Shown here one piece after another: positions 1 through 9,060 of a DNA stretch of 36,745 nt. The first letter of the stretch is position 1. Each line of letters begins with the position of its first letter. Where the stretch lies: the NCBI GenBank assembly GCA_002737725.1, contig NSIP01000019.1:1-36745 (forward strand), written 5' to 3'. The DNA is from Rhodospirillaceae bacterium (GTDB taxonomy: Bacteria > Pseudomonadota > Alphaproteobacteria > Rhodospirillales > Rhodospirillaceae). The position numbers and the translations under genes were made by a program. A model generated the notes under the pieces. The model made no database searches, was not told the DNA's origin, and worked only from the letters and a program-made list of their open reading frames with translations.

Positions 1-60
1 ACTTGTCAGTGCCATCCGCACAGCTTCTCGTCTAAATTCTTCGGTATGTATGCGTCCCAT
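1..60 (-). CDS. IS3-family transposase OrfA, N-terminal fragment (partial)
   Basis: Only the first 20 codons are inside the window, starting with ATG at 60 on the minus strand. They read MGRIHTEEFRREAVRMALTS. The pattern of an early HTEEFRREAV segment is typical of the N-terminal helix-turn-helix domain (HTH_Tnp_1) of IS3-type OrfA proteins, which bind the element ends. A strong ribosome site, AAGGAG, sits 7 bases upstream. Family membership rests on this short motif. Whether the transposase is intact, and whether an OrfB follows, cannot be seen. Confidence 0.6.
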   Translation of the reverse strand, partial: MGRIHTEEFRREAVRMALTS

Positions 61-117
61 AATAACACTCCTTGATGCATGATAAATCATTCAAGGATGC
101 GGAACTATTCCGTGACA
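1..117 (-). mobile_element. End of an IS3-family insertion sequence (cut by window edge)
   Basis: The minus strand from about 117 to the window edge looks like the left end of an IS3-family element. The outermost bases read TGTCACGGAATAG; IS3 ends normally begin with TG. About 57 bases further in comes a Shine-Dalgarno site (AAGGAG, 68-73) and then the start of an OrfA-like transposase. The other end, the matching inverted repeat and the target duplication lie outside the window or cannot be checked. The exact boundary at 117 is therefore an inference. The element abuts the decayed pentapeptide-repeat gene. Confidence 0.55.
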
Positions 118-636
118 AGACCAGATTCACGCTCGCTCCGGGGTTATAATGGCACGGGCCTGTCGAGCACTGGTGGAACACCCAGCGACAACCCACGAAA
201 CTTCGTAGCGGACCAAGAGTTCCTAAGTGCCGGCGCTAGGTAATTCCTTTCAACCTCGACGAGTTTCTTCCCTTTGCGTGAAGCGAACCTGGCGGCGTTA
301 TAAAGTGGGGCCACCAGTTTTAATGAGATCGACCTGTCGGGGGCTTCGTATGTCGTTAAGGTTCTCGATGGCGCTGTCTTCCTCAACGCGACCCTTAAGA
401 ATGTGAATTTTGTCGGTGCGTCATTGCGCGGTGCAACTATTTAGCGCGTCATATGTTGACGGGCACGCTTCAATCAAGCCGATCTGCGAGGGGATTATTT
501 GTTGTGGGCGCAGGGGCTGACGTTATCGCAAGTCCAAGGCGCAACAACAGATTCAACGACACTGCTTCCGACGGGCCTTGGTAAAGCGATCAATGGAACC
601 TTCGGCGCTTCGGGTGCTGCGCCGTTCTCAAGCTAA
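118..636 (+). pseudogene. Pentapeptide-repeat protein, decayed remnant
   Basis: One plus-strand frame (first bases at positions 1 mod 3) reads as pentapeptide repeats from about 280 to 520. Segments include REANLAAL, SGATSFNEIDLSGA, LDGAVFLNATLKNVNFVGAS and ARFNQADLRG. A tail resembling LTLSQVQGATTDSTTLLPTG follows, as is common after such repeats, and the frame ends at TAA 634-636. The same frame is broken by stops at 241, 301, 442 and 457, so no intact protein can be made. Weaker similarity to the same frame continues upstream towards the insertion sequence. Pentapeptide-repeat proteins form right-handed beta-helices with varied roles; the original role cannot be told. The 5' part was probably lost to the insertion. 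Confidence 0.6.
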
Positions 637-643
637 GGCCTTC

Positions 644-1303
644 TCACCCTGTCGACTGCATGTCGGTTCGACCTGCTGACTCAGCGAGGGCCATGTCGAA
701 CATCCGCACCAGTATTTCAGGTTCTTGCGCACCAGCAATGGCGCGCCCCTCATTGAAAATATAACACGGCACACCCGTAATCCCGAGACGATGCATGCGC
801 GCGTTTTCAGTGTAGACCGCATTCAGATCTGTTTCAGTCGAGAGGTGGGCGTAAGCCATGCCGCGCTCTAGCCCGATCTCCTCGGCCAGTTTGACCAGCA
901 CCTCGACATTGCCGATATCGAGGCCGCGCTCGAAGTAGGCGCTAAACAGCACATTAACCGCTTCGGTCTGGCAATTCATGGTTCGTGCTAGACGGATGAG
1001 GCGATGGGAATTGGCCGAATTGGGTGTGCGTTTAATTTTGTCGAGCGCGAAATTGATGCCTTCGCCTTTGCCGGTAAACACCAACGCTTCGACGATACGC
1101 TCGTATTGCGCGCTGCCCCCAAACTTACGTTCTAAATACTCGCGACGATCAACGCCCTGGGGCGGCAGATCGGGGTTCAGCAGAAAAGAACGATACCGAA
1201 GTGTTGGCTTCATATTGGGGCGCATCTTTAGCGCGCGCTCAAAGCGACGCTTGCCGACGTAACACCATGGACAAACTGTATCGAATACGACGTCGATTTG
1301 CAT
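644..1303 (-). CDS. DsbA-family oxidoreductase, FrnE-like
   Basis: This 219-residue thioredoxin-fold protein carries a CPWC active site (Cys11-Cys14) in the opening segment FDTVCPWCYVGKRR. The HGVTGVP-type cis-proline region appears near the C-terminus as LGITGVPCYIF. These features match the FrnE/DsbA-like family (also annotated 2-hydroxychromene-2-carboxylate isomerase-like), which are cytoplasmic dithiol oxidoreductases. There is no signal peptide. I place the start at ATG 1303, because GGAG (1314-1317) lies 10 bases upstream and the protein then begins MQIDVVFD, the usual family N-terminus. A longer frame begins at 1327 but has no such support. The substrate is unknown. It stands alone between two decayed genes. 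Confidence 0.85.
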   Translation of the reverse strand: MQIDVVFDTVCPWCYVGKRRFERALKMRPNMKPTLRYRSFLLNPDLPPQGVDRREYLERKFGGSAQYERIVEALVFTGKGEGINFALDKIKRTPNSANSHRLIRLARTMNCQTEAVNVLFSAYFERGLDIGNVEVLVKLAEEIGLERGMAYAHLSTETDLNAVYTENARMHRLGITGVPCYIFNEGRAIAGAQEPEILVRMFDMALAESAGRTDMQSTG

Positions 1304-1313
1304 AGTTTGATTG

Positions 1314-1317
1314 CTCC
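1314..1317 (-). promoter_or_regulatory. Ribosome-binding site fixing the FrnE-like start
   Basis: On the minus strand GGAG lies 10 bases before ATG 1303. It favours this start over the upstream in-frame ATG at 1327. Confidence 0.5.
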
Positions 1318-1619
1318 AAATGTGCACCTATTATATCCCAGATTGTAGAATCGCAAATTCGATTATCCATATTTGTAAAGGTGTTTAGAGCAATCTTTGC
1401 GGGTAACGCCAACATAGCCCATTCATTGATCACTTAGACTTTTCTAATTGTTAGCACATGCTGAATTTAGATATTCCGATGATCGATTGAGGGCGCTCGT
1501 GAGGTTGCGTGGGCGCGAAGCGGGCGAGGTATGGCAGTGGTTCGAGGGAGTTTGGCCGTGACTCTCAAGTCACCTTTGACGGCGGTAGACCTGGTTGGCA
1601 CGGCCCGCACTGAATTTAC
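1318..1619. other. Intergenic stretch without a recognised gene
   Basis: About 300 bases between the FrnE-like gene and the OmpA-like remnant. It is A+T-rich up to about 1490 and then more G+C-rich. Short open frames occur (for example from 1531), but none gives a recognisable protein. The G+C-rich part may be eroded upstream sequence of the OmpA-like gene. I see no RNA gene or clear terminator. Confidence 0.4.
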
Positions 1620-1874
1620 CCTGTCTTCGTCGCCATGGCGCGGCTGGGCGGTGCGTGGTGGGACTTCAAGGTCAAGGCGACACCGGCGACGGGCTTTGGT
1701 GCCAAGAACGAAAAGATCACCCTGACGTATGGGGTTGGATTAGAGTATCGCTGGATCACGTTGGGGTATGACGTCATCACTAAGGTCGACCAAGAAAACC
1801 TGCTGGCTCCGACCGAGCCGAAGATCAAACAAGACTTTAAGCGCCTCAGCGCCGGGCTGAAGTTTGCTTTCTAC
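1620..1874 (+). pseudogene. OmpA-like outer-membrane beta-barrel, C-terminal remnant
   Basis: The plus frame from about 1620 encodes alternating hydrophobic strands typical of the last part of an OmpA-type 8-stranded barrel: ITLTYGVGLEYRW, then WITLGYDVI, then LSAGLKFAF. The final segment fits a beta-assembly signal, with Phe at the end and hydrophobic residues at -3 and -5. There is no signal peptide and no N-terminal barrel. Just upstream the frame is closed by TGA at 1611. After the terminal Phe (1869-1871) the next codon is TAC, one base away from a stop, so the frame runs on into the antisense of ispDF. I read this as a truncated gene that once converged on ispDF. Confidence 0.5.
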
Positions 1875-3028
1875 ATTGGAGCCCGCACTGTCGCCGTTGC
1901 TTGGGCCGCTATTCCTTCGCCACGTCCAGTGAAGCCTAAGCCTTCGGTGGTGGTGGCTTTTACGCTGATACGATTTGGTTCAACACCTGCAATGCTAGCG
2001 AGGTGGGCCACCATGGCCTCGCGGTGCGGGCCGACCTTGGGGCGTTCGCAGATAATGGTAATGTCCAAATGTGTGAGCGTTCCGCCACGCGCACGCAACA
2101 ACGCCATGGCATGAGTCAGAAATTTTTCAGATGGTGCATCTTTGTAGGCGGCGTTCGACGGTGGAAAGTGCGTACCGATATCGCCTGCGCCCATCGCGCC
2201 CAAAATGGCATCGGTAGCCGCATGCAGCGCCACATCGGCATCGGAATGGCCGAGCAGTTTGTGCGTATGGGGTACGCGTACACCACACAGCATAACGTGA
2301 TCGCCCTCGGTAAAGCGGTGTACGTCAAAGCCCGTTCCAACGCGCGTTTCCAGCAAGGTTTGCTCCATACGATTGAGATCGTCTTGGGTTGTGATTTTGG
2401 TATTGGCGACGCCGCCGGGCACCGTCTGAACGCCAAGCCCCGCACGTTCCAGCACCGCAGCATCATCGGTCAGTTCCAATCCGCGCACGGCGCGGTGGGC
2501 TGCAACGATTTTATCGTAATGAAATCCTTGCGGCGTTTGCGCAGCAGCTAGCTGCGCACGCGGAACGGTTTCGGTAATGCGCGCATTGGCATCAATGCGT
2601 TTGAGCGTATCGGCCACAGCCAGCACCGGTATCACGCCTGGCGCGTGGGCGAGGGCGTCGATCACGCGTGAAATGACGTGGGCATCAATGCCGGGCCTCG
2701 CCGCATCGTGGATCAGTACGTAATCGGGCGGATCGGCGGCCAAGCACTCAAGCCCACGCAAAACAGACTCTTGGCGGGTTGCGCCGCCCAAGACCGGGCT
2801 TTGGACCCGCAATCCCATAGCAGCAGCGTCAAAACTCGCTCGATCATCGGGGTGAATGACCGTCACGATGCGGCGCACGCGGGGGTGAGCGACGAAGGTT
2901 TCCAGGCTCCAGCGTAATATCGGCCGCCCGGCCAGGGGGTTGTATTGCTTTGGGTTTTCGCTCCCGTAGCGCTGTCCGCGTCCCGCCGCCACAATAATAA
3001 CATCACAGGTATGGCCGCTAGGTGACAC
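1871..3028 (-). CDS. ispDF: Bifunctional IspD/IspF isoprenoid enzyme
   Basis: The N-terminal half is 2-C-methyl-D-erythritol 4-phosphate cytidylyltransferase (IspD): [13 protein letters not shown] nucleotide-binding loop near residue 10 and [12 protein letters not shown] near 105. The C-terminal half from about residue 230 is 2-C-methyl-D-erythritol 2,4-cyclodiphosphate synthase (IspF): GTGFDVHRF, then [18 protein letters not shown], which carry the metal ligands. The two activities are steps 3 and 5 of the MEP pathway to isopentenyl diphosphate. The fusion is common in Alphaproteobacteria. Length is 385 residues, normal for the fusion. The start is GTG 3028, with GGAG 8 bases upstream. It is divergent from dusB, with roughly 130 bases between them for both promoters. 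Confidence 0.97.
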   Translation of the reverse strand: MSPSGHTCDVIIVAAGRGQRYGSENPKQYNPLAGRPILRWSLETFVAHPRVRRIVTVIHPDDRASFDAAAMGLRVQSPVLGGATRQESVLRGLECLAADPPDYVLIHDAARPGIDAHVISRVIDALAHAPGVIPVLAVADTLKRIDANARITETVPRAQLAAAQTPQGFHYDKIVAAHRAVRGLELTDDAAVLERAGLGVQTVPGGVANTKITTQDDLNRMEQTLLETRVGTGFDVHRFTEGDHVMLCGVRVPHTHKLLGHSDADVALHAATDAILGAMGAGDIGTHFPPSNAAYKDAPSEKFLTHAMALLRARGGTLTHLDITIICERPKVGPHREAMVAHLASIAGVEPNRISVKATTTEGLGFTGRGEGIAAQATATVRAPM

Positions 3029-3160
3029 GTCGGAGGCTCCAGAAACTTACGACATTATAATAGGGTGCAGTGCAGGATCAGCAAGTGGTTGTGAACCCTC
3101 GCAGAAACAGCTGCCGAAAATTTAGGCAAGGCCTTGATTTTTCGCGTAAATTCTGTGAAA

Positions 3161-4186
3161 ATGCCCAATATATCAGCAGCCCAAAGAGCAATGCTCAAAC
3201 CCATTCATATCGGCTCGTTGTTAATCGGCCAACCGGTGTTGCTCGCGCCCATGTCGGGTGTGACAGATTTACCATTTCGCACGCAGGTCCGCAAATTTGG
3301 CTGCGGTTTGGTCTATTCCGAAATGATTGCCAGTGGACAGATGGTGCGCGCCCACACCGAGACCCTGCGCATGAGTTCCAACTGTGCCGATGAGGGCGAG
3401 ATGGCGGTGCAACTGGCGGGCTGCGACCCGGTGGTCATGGCCGAAGCGGCCAAAATGAACGAGGCACGCGGGGCCGCGCTGATCGACATCAACATGGGCT
3501 GTCCGGCCAAAAAGGTTGTGGGCGGCATGGCTGGTTCGGCCCTGATGCGTGACGAAGACAACGCGCTGAGAATTATCGAGGCCGTGGTTCAGGCGGTCAA
3601 AATTCCGGTCACGCTGAAGATGCGCATGGGCTGGGATCATGACAATCTCAATGCCCCCAGCATTGCCCGCAAAGCCGAGGCGGCTGGGATTCAACTGATC
3701 ACAGTGCATGGCCGCACACGCCAGCAGTTGTATACGGGAAATGCCGATTGGGCGTTCATTGCCAACGTCAAGCAGGCCCTGCGCATTCCCGTGATCGCCA
3801 ATGGCGATGTGGTGAGCGTTGATGATGCGGCAACAATTCTACGTGTGTCGGGCGCTGACGGTGTGATGATCGGGCGGGGCGCCTTTGGGCGGCCCTGGTT
3901 CCCAGCGCAAATTCAAGAGTTTTTAGCCACCGGTCGTCGTGTCGCCGACCCCACAGCCACTGACAAAAGCGAGATCGTCAGCGCGCACTATGATGCGCTG
4001 TTGTCTCATTACGGCGTTTACAAAGGGATGCGCATCGCGCGCAAGCACTTGGCTTGGTACGCCGCTGGTCAACGCAACGCCAATGCCTTTCGCGTTCAGG
4101 TGAACACGCAAGAAAACTCAGATCGCGTCAAAGAACTGATTGTAACGGTGTTTCGTGATCAGGCTGAATTGCGCGAGGCGGCCTGA
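3161..4186 (+). CDS. dusB: tRNA-dihydrouridine synthase B (NifR3)
   Basis: An FMN-dependent TIM-barrel enzyme that reduces uridines in the tRNA D-loop. Visible family features are LLAPMSGVTDLPFR near the N-terminus, DINMGCPAKKVV with the catalytic Cys, a TLKMRMGWD segment, HGRTRQQLY, and the FMN-phosphate segment GADGVMIGRGAFGRPW. About 341 residues from ATG 3161. The start is uncertain: TTG 3134 and ATG 3191 are in frame, and ATG 3191 would give the classic short N-terminus MLKPIHIGSL. No strong ribosome site decides the matter. The stop overlaps the ntrB start by one base (TGATG), the usual alphaproteobacterial nifR3-ntrBC operon. Confidence 0.95.
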   Translation: MPNISAAQRAMLKPIHIGSLLIGQPVLLAPMSGVTDLPFRTQVRKFGCGLVYSEMIASGQMVRAHTETLRMSSNCADEGEMAVQLAGCDPVVMAEAAKMNEARGAALIDINMGCPAKKVVGGMAGSALMRDEDNALRIIEAVVQAVKIPVTLKMRMGWDHDNLNAPSIARKAEAAGIQLITVHGRTRQQLYTGNADWAFIANVKQALRIPVIANGDVVSVDDAATILRVSGADGVMIGRGAFGRPWFPAQIQEFLATGRRVADPTATDKSEIVSAHYDALLSHYGVYKGMRIARKHLAWYAAGQRNANAFRVQVNTQENSDRVKELIVTVFRDQAELREAA

Positions 4187-5307
4187 TGGACGATTTCGTC
4201 GATCGCACATCCCTGAGCCCAGCGGCAGCTAACCCCGAGGCGATTTTGGCGGCGGTTGCGGCTGCCACTATTGCCGTCGATGAAGTATTGACGGTGCGGT
4301 ATGTGAATGCGGCGGCTGAACAGCTCTTTCAAACGAGCGCACTGGCTATTATCGGCGAAGGCTTAAGCAATTTTCTGTCACCGCACGGCGCGGTGATGTC
4401 GCTGGTCGATCAAGCCAAGCGCGAAGGTGGGCCAGTTTCTGCCTATGGCGTGAGCATGGACACGCCGCGCACAGGCGTACGCACGCTTACTGTTCACGTG
4501 GCCCCCATGTCCTACACCACCGGCTGGCTGGTGCTATCACTGCAAGAACAAACGCGCGCGCTCAAAATCGGCCAACAACTTGAGCATCGTAAAGCTGCGC
4601 GCTCGATGACGGCGATGGCGTCGCTGCTGGCGCATGAAGTGAAGAACCCTCTGTCGGGTATTCGTGGTGCGGCACAGTTGCTGGAACAGAACGCGCCTGA
4701 AGATGAGAAACACCTGACGCAGCTCATATGCGATGAGTGCGACCGTATCGTGGCCTTGGTCGACCGGATGGATGTGTTCTCGGACGAGCGGCCTTTGGCG
4801 CGCAGTCCGGTCAACATTCACATCGTGCTCGAGCGCGTGCGGCGCATTGCCGAAAACGGCTTTGCGAAATCTGTCAAGATTGTCGAGCGTTACGACCCGT
4901 CGTTGCCGCCTGTGGATGGCAACAATGATCAGCTACTGCAGGCCTTTTTGAACTTGGTCAAAAATGCGGCCGAGGCCGCACCGCAGACCTTGGGCGAGAT
5001 CGTCATCACGACCAGCTATAAGCAAGGGGTACGCGTCTCGCTTCCGGGCAGCACGGCCGGGCGCGTGCAACTCCCGTTGGTTGTGACGATTCAAGATAAT
5101 GGTCCGGGAATTTCGGATGACATTCGGCCGCACTTATTTGATCCGTTTATCACCACCAAATCCAATGGCAGCGGGTTGGGGTTGGCACTGGTGGCAAAAA
5201 TTGTTGCTGACCACGGCGGTATTATCGAATTTGAAAGCGAATCCAAGCGCACTTTGTTCCGGGTGATGCTGCCGATCATTAACACCGGTGAGGTGGTCAA
5301 TGACTGA
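4186..5307 (+). CDS. ntrB: Nitrogen-regulation sensor kinase NtrB
   Basis: A cytoplasmic histidine kinase/phosphatase that controls NtrC phosphorylation in response to PII proteins. It has an N-terminal PAS domain (about residues 15-120), an H-box [15 protein letters not shown] with phospho-acceptor His150, and an ATPase domain. The ATPase domain shows N-box NLVKNAAEA (Asn256), G1 DNGPGI (304-309) and G2 GSGLGLAL (about 328-335). No transmembrane segment is seen, as expected for NtrB. Length is 373 residues. Its ATG overlaps the dusB stop, and its last 8 bases overlap ntrC, so translation of the three genes is probably coupled. The pairing with ntrC makes this NtrB rather than another PAS kinase. 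Confidence 0.95.
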   Translation: MDDFVDRTSLSPAAANPEAILAAVAAATIAVDEVLTVRYVNAAAEQLFQTSALAIIGEGLSNFLSPHGAVMSLVDQAKREGGPVSAYGVSMDTPRTGVRTLTVHVAPMSYTTGWLVLSLQEQTRALKIGQQLEHRKAARSMTAMASLLAHEVKNPLSGIRGAAQLLEQNAPEDEKHLTQLICDECDRIVALVDRMDVFSDERPLARSPVNIHIVLERVRRIAENGFAKSVKIVERYDPSLPPVDGNNDQLLQAFLNLVKNAAEAAPQTLGEIVITTSYKQGVRVSLPGSTAGRVQLPLVVTIQDNGPGISDDIRPHLFDPFITTKSNGSGLGLALVAKIVADHGGIIEFESESKRTLFRVMLPIINTGEVVND

Positions 5308-6739
5308 AGCCACAGTACTAATTGCTGACGATGATCATGGCGTGCGCACGGTGCTGTCGCATGCTTTGGGCCGCGCCGGGTTCAACGTCCGCACGACCGG
5401 AAATGCCGCTACGTTATGGCAGTGGGTGTCGGACGGTGATGGAGATGTTGTCGTCACGGACGTGATCATGCCCGATGAGAACGGGCTTGATCTGGTGCCT
5501 CGCATCAAAAAAATCCGCCCCGAGTTACGCGTGATTGTGATGAGCGCCCAAAATACGTTGCTCACTGCGGTGAAGGCTGCCGAACGCGGGGCCTTTGAAT
5601 ACTTACCCAAGCCCTTCGACCTGACCGAGGTCGTCAATTTGGTCAAGCGCGCACTGGCGCAGCGCAGCGAGCGGCTGCCACAGCCCGTCAACGACCCAAG
5701 CGAAGAGAAGCTGCCGATCATCGGCCGCTCACCGGCGATGCAAGATATTTACCGCACGGTTGCGCGGTTGATGACGACCGATCTGACCGTCATGATCAAT
5801 GGCGAGTCAGGCACCGGCAAAGAGCTCGTGGCCCGCGCGTTGCACGATTTTGGTCGACGCCGCACTGGACCTTTTGTTGCTATCAATATGGCGGCTATCC
5901 CACGCGAGCTGATTGAAAGTGAATTGTTCGGCCACGAGAAGGGCTCGTTTACAGGCGCCACCATGCGCGTGACAGGCCGCTTCGAGCAGGCTGAAAGCGG
6001 AACATTGTTCCTGGACGAAATCGGTGACATGCCCATCGAAGCACAAACGCAGCTTTTGCGCGTGTTGCAGGATGGGCGCTTTACCACCGTGGGCGGGCGC
6101 ACGCCCATTAAGTCCAACGTGCGCATCATTGCTGCCACGCACCGCGACCTCAAAAGCTTGATCAAGTCGGGTGTGTTTCGCGAGGATTTGTTTTATCGCT
6201 TGAACGTGGTGCCGATCCGCATTCCGCCACTGCGGCAGCACGTTGAAGACATCCCCGAGTTGATCGCGCACTTCTTTGCGGGTGCGGCGGCCGAGGGCTT
6301 GCCTGTCAAAACCATCGACGCCGCAGCCTTGAACAAAATGAAAGCTTATCGCTGGCCGGGAAATGTGCGTGAGCTTGAAAATCTCGTGAAGCGATTGGTG
6401 GCCTTATATAGCGAGCCCGTGATTGGGGCATCGATTATTGAGATGGAATTAGCGGGCCAAGCACCGGCCATCGACGATGGTGTCGGTGCAGCCACACTCA
6501 GAGCAACTATTCAGCGACATTTGCAGGCCCACTTCGAAGCCCATGAGGACGAGTTACCGCCGCCTGGCCTTTATGATCGTATCTTACGTGAGCTGGAACG
6601 CCCGCTGATCGCGATGACCATGCAAGCGACACGGGGCAACCAAGTGAAAGCCGCCGAAGTGCTGGGCTTGAACCGCAACACGCTGCGCAAAAAAATCCGC
6701 GAGCTCGACCTCAACGTAATGAGGAGTGGAGCACCATGA
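5300..6739 (+). CDS. ntrC: Nitrogen-regulation response regulator NtrC
   Basis: A sigma-54 activator of 479 residues. The receiver domain has the acidic pocket IADDDHG and phospho-acceptor Asp54 (VTDVIMP). The AAA+ domain has Walker A GESGTGKE (168-175), the sigma-54 contact loop GSFTGA (215-220) and Walker B-like [10 protein letters not shown]. The C-terminal Fis-type helix-turn-helix is [19 protein letters not shown], starting near residue 447. The GAFTGA loop is intact (Ser for Ala), so unlike the Rhodobacter-type NtrC it should work with RpoN. I chose ATG 5300 because GAGG lies 6 bases upstream and the protein starts [12 protein letters not shown]; a longer GTG start at 5288 adds only four residues. 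It overlaps ntrB by 8 bases and ntrY by 4 (ATGA). Confidence 0.96.
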   Translation: MTEATVLIADDDHGVRTVLSHALGRAGFNVRTTGNAATLWQWVSDGDGDVVVTDVIMPDENGLDLVPRIKKIRPELRVIVMSAQNTLLTAVKAAERGAFEYLPKPFDLTEVVNLVKRALAQRSERLPQPVNDPSEEKLPIIGRSPAMQDIYRTVARLMTTDLTVMINGESGTGKELVARALHDFGRRRTGPFVAINMAAIPRELIESELFGHEKGSFTGATMRVTGRFEQAESGTLFLDEIGDMPIEAQTQLLRVLQDGRFTTVGGRTPIKSNVRIIAATHRDLKSLIKSGVFREDLFYRLNVVPIRIPPLRQHVEDIPELIAHFFAGAAAEGLPVKTIDAAALNKMKAYRWPGNVRELENLVKRLVALYSEPVIGASIIEMELAGQAPAIDDGVGAATLRATIQRHLQAHFEAHEDELPPPGLYDRILRELERPLIAMTMQATRGNQVKAAEVLGLNRNTLRKKIRELDLNVMRSGAP

Positions 6740-9030
6740 GCGCCGAAACAGCCATGTCGATTGAGACGCGTAGGCCGTTGTTCATGCGCCGTTTGGCCAT
6801 GCGCTTTGCGATTTGGGCGCGCCAGGTTCGTCTGATCGATCAAATTTCGGTTTTAGTTGTTATCGCCTCACTGGTCTCGGGTGGTGCGACCTACGCTGCG
6901 CTGACGGGGCGGGGCTTCGACGAGCCCAGCTCAACGCTCATCATTGTTCTTCTGAATATCGATGTCTTCCTGCTGCTGGTTCTCACCCTACTCATTGGGC
7001 GCAGGCTGCTACGCTTATGGGTGGCGCGCAAGTCAGGCGTGGCAGGGTCTCGCCTTTATGTCAGGTTGGCGCTGCTGTTCGGCGTCATGGCCGTCGTTCC
7101 GGCCATCATGATGGCAGTGTTCTCGGCGCTGTTTTTCACCTTAGGCGTTCAATCGTGGTTCGGCGAGCGAGTCTCGACAGCTATTAACGAGGCCGCAGCC
7201 GTGGCCAGGGCTTATTTGTCTGAACACCAGCAAGTGATTCGCGCTGACGCGTTGACGGTGGCCAACGACATCAATCGGCAATGGCCGCAACTCAGCCAAG
7301 GGCCGAGCGTGCTGAACAATTATCTTTCGACTCAAGCAGCCTTTCGCGGTTTGACGGAAGCCGTTATTTTCACCTCCGATTGGAAAGTTATTGCCAAAAC
7401 GGGCTACACTTTTGCCCTTCAATCCGGCGAACAAATTCCGTTCGAGGCCATCGCCCAGGCGAATTTGGGCGGCGTGGCTGTGGTGACGGGCGAAAGCTCC
7501 GACCGCGTTCGCGCGCTTGTCAAGTTAGATGCCTATCCCGCTGCTTACCTTTATGTGGGTCGGTTTATCGATGCGCGAGTCCTCGGCCACGTCAGCCGCA
7601 CCGCCGCTGCGGTTGATGAATACGCCACACTCGAATTGCGCCGTGCGGATATTGAAGTCAGCTTTACGCTGCTCTTTAGCGTTGTTGCGTTGCTGCTCGT
7701 CGTGGTGGCCATATGGTTCGGGTTGACGTTGGCATCGCGTATGGCGCAACCGATTGCCGATTTGATCACCGCGTCCGAGCGCGTCGGGCATGGAGATCTT
7801 ACAGCGCGCGTGGCCGAGATCGCAGCCAATGATGAACTCGCCACGCTGGGCCGCGCGTTCAACCGCATGACACACCGTCTGGGTGAACAGCAAACGGATC
7901 TGCGCAATGCCAATAATCAGCTCGACGAACGCCGCCGCTTTACCGAAACGGTGCTGGGTGGTGTCAGTTCGGGCGTGATTGGCCTTGATCCTTTGGGTTA
8001 CGTTACACTTCCCAACAAGTCTGCTGCTGTGCTGCTGGGCATGGACCTGACGGAGGCCATTGGCCGCCCCATTGCCGAATTGGTTCCTGAGTTTATTTCG
8101 TTCTTAAACGATATCCGTCAATCCAAACAAAAGTCGGTCCAACGCGAGACGTATATCACGCGGGCCAACCGAACACTCATCTTCCTGGTGCGCCTTTCGG
8201 CCGAGCAAGACGGCGACAAGGTGCAAGGCTATGTCTTTACGTTCGATGACATCACCGAACTTCAGTCGGCGCAGCGCAAAGCTGCCTGGGCCGATGTGGC
8301 GCGACGTATCGCTCATGAAATCAAGAACCCTCTCACACCTATCCAACTTTCGGCCGAGCGCTTGAAGCGCAAATACCTCGACCGCCTGAGCGAGGAAGAT
8401 GGCGCATTGTTCGCGCAATGCACCGACACCATCATCCGTCATGTCGGTGATATTGGTCATATGGTCGACGAATTCTCGGCCTTCGCCCGGATGCCCAGCC
8501 CGGTGATGGTAGTGGTTGATTTGCGCAAAGTCGTGCTCGACGCTGTCATTTTGCAACGCAACGCCTACCCCAAGATCTCGATTTCGTTCGAGATGCCCAC
8601 CGGACCCATGACGCCGGCGTGCGATGCGCGGTTGCTGGGCCAAGCGCTGACAAACGTTTTGAAGAATGCGATTGAAGCGATCGAGATTCGCATTACGCAA
8701 AGTGAGGCGATGCTCGCAGGCAAGATCGTGATCGAATTAGAAAATTGCGATGGATTATGCCGCATCCGCGTCATTGACAACGGTATTGGATTGCCACAAT
8801 CCGAGCGCCATCGTTTGACCGAGCCTTATGTGACCACGCGCGTTAAAGGCACGGGGCTTGGCTTGGCCATCGTTAAAAAAATTATAGAGGATCACGGCGG
8901 CACGGTTGCTTTAGATGATTCTCTCGATGGCGGAGCAATTGTGACGTTGACGCTGCTCGAAAGGCCGTCCCCAGATCGGGTGCGGCGCGCCTACGACTTT
9001 AAGCTGCCGTCGCGCGCGAGTGGGTCATGA
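6736..9030 (+). CDS. ntrY: Membrane sensor kinase NtrY
   Basis: A 764-residue membrane histidine kinase. Hydrophobic spans are visible at about residues 38-58, 67-87 and 105-130. A periplasmic region follows to about 305, then a fourth span (about 308-330) and a HAMP linker. A PAS domain lies at about 395-510. The H-box is [17 protein letters not shown] with His527. The ATPase motifs are [18 protein letters not shown] and [12 protein letters not shown]. This domain order is characteristic of NtrY, which senses nitrogen or redox/oxygen status in different Alphaproteobacteria and phosphorylates NtrX. ATGA overlap with ntrC; 30 bases before ntrX. Confidence 0.95.
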   Translation: MSAETAMSIETRRPLFMRRLAMRFAIWARQVRLIDQISVLVVIASLVSGGATYAALTGRGFDEPSSTLIIVLLNIDVFLLLVLTLLIGRRLLRLWVARKSGVAGSRLYVRLALLFGVMAVVPAIMMAVFSALFFTLGVQSWFGERVSTAINEAAAVARAYLSEHQQVIRADALTVANDINRQWPQLSQGPSVLNNYLSTQAAFRGLTEAVIFTSDWKVIAKTGYTFALQSGEQIPFEAIAQANLGGVAVVTGESSDRVRALVKLDAYPAAYLYVGRFIDARVLGHVSRTAAAVDEYATLELRRADIEVSFTLLFSVVALLLVVVAIWFGLTLASRMAQPIADLITASERVGHGDLTARVAEIAANDELATLGRAFNRMTHRLGEQQTDLRNANNQLDERRRFTETVLGGVSSGVIGLDPLGYVTLPNKSAAVLLGMDLTEAIGRPIAELVPEFISFLNDIRQSKQKSVQRETYITRANRTLIFLVRLSAEQDGDKVQGYVFTFDDITELQSAQRKAAWADVARRIAHEIKNPLTPIQLSAERLKRKYLDRLSEEDGALFAQCTDTIIRHVGDIGHMVDEFSAFARMPSPVMVVVDLRKVVLDAVILQRNAYPKISISFEMPTGPMTPACDARLLGQALTNVLKNAIEAIEIRITQSEAMLAGKIVIELENCDGLCRIRVIDNGIGLPQSERHRLTEPYVTTRVKGTGLGLAIVKKIIEDHGGTVALDDSLDGGAIVTLTLLERPSPDRVRRAYDFKLPSRASGS

Positions 9031-9060
9031 TAGTGTTAAGACGAAGCAAGAGGTTCGGCC

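Noticed and set aside
144-386. 80-codon minus-strand open frame
   Set aside because: No ribosome site and no recognisable residues; the plus frame shows pentapeptide repeats instead.
2003-2551. 182-codon plus-strand open frame
   Set aside because: Lies fully inside ispDF on the opposite strand, and ispDF has complete motifs.
3029-3160. Possible sigma-54 promoter before dusB-ntrBC
   Set aside because: No TGGCAC-N5-TTGCA type pair is visible in the divergent region.
8104-8700. 198-codon minus-strand open frame
   Set aside because: Antisense to the kinase core of ntrY, including the H-box; composition is that of a shadow frame.
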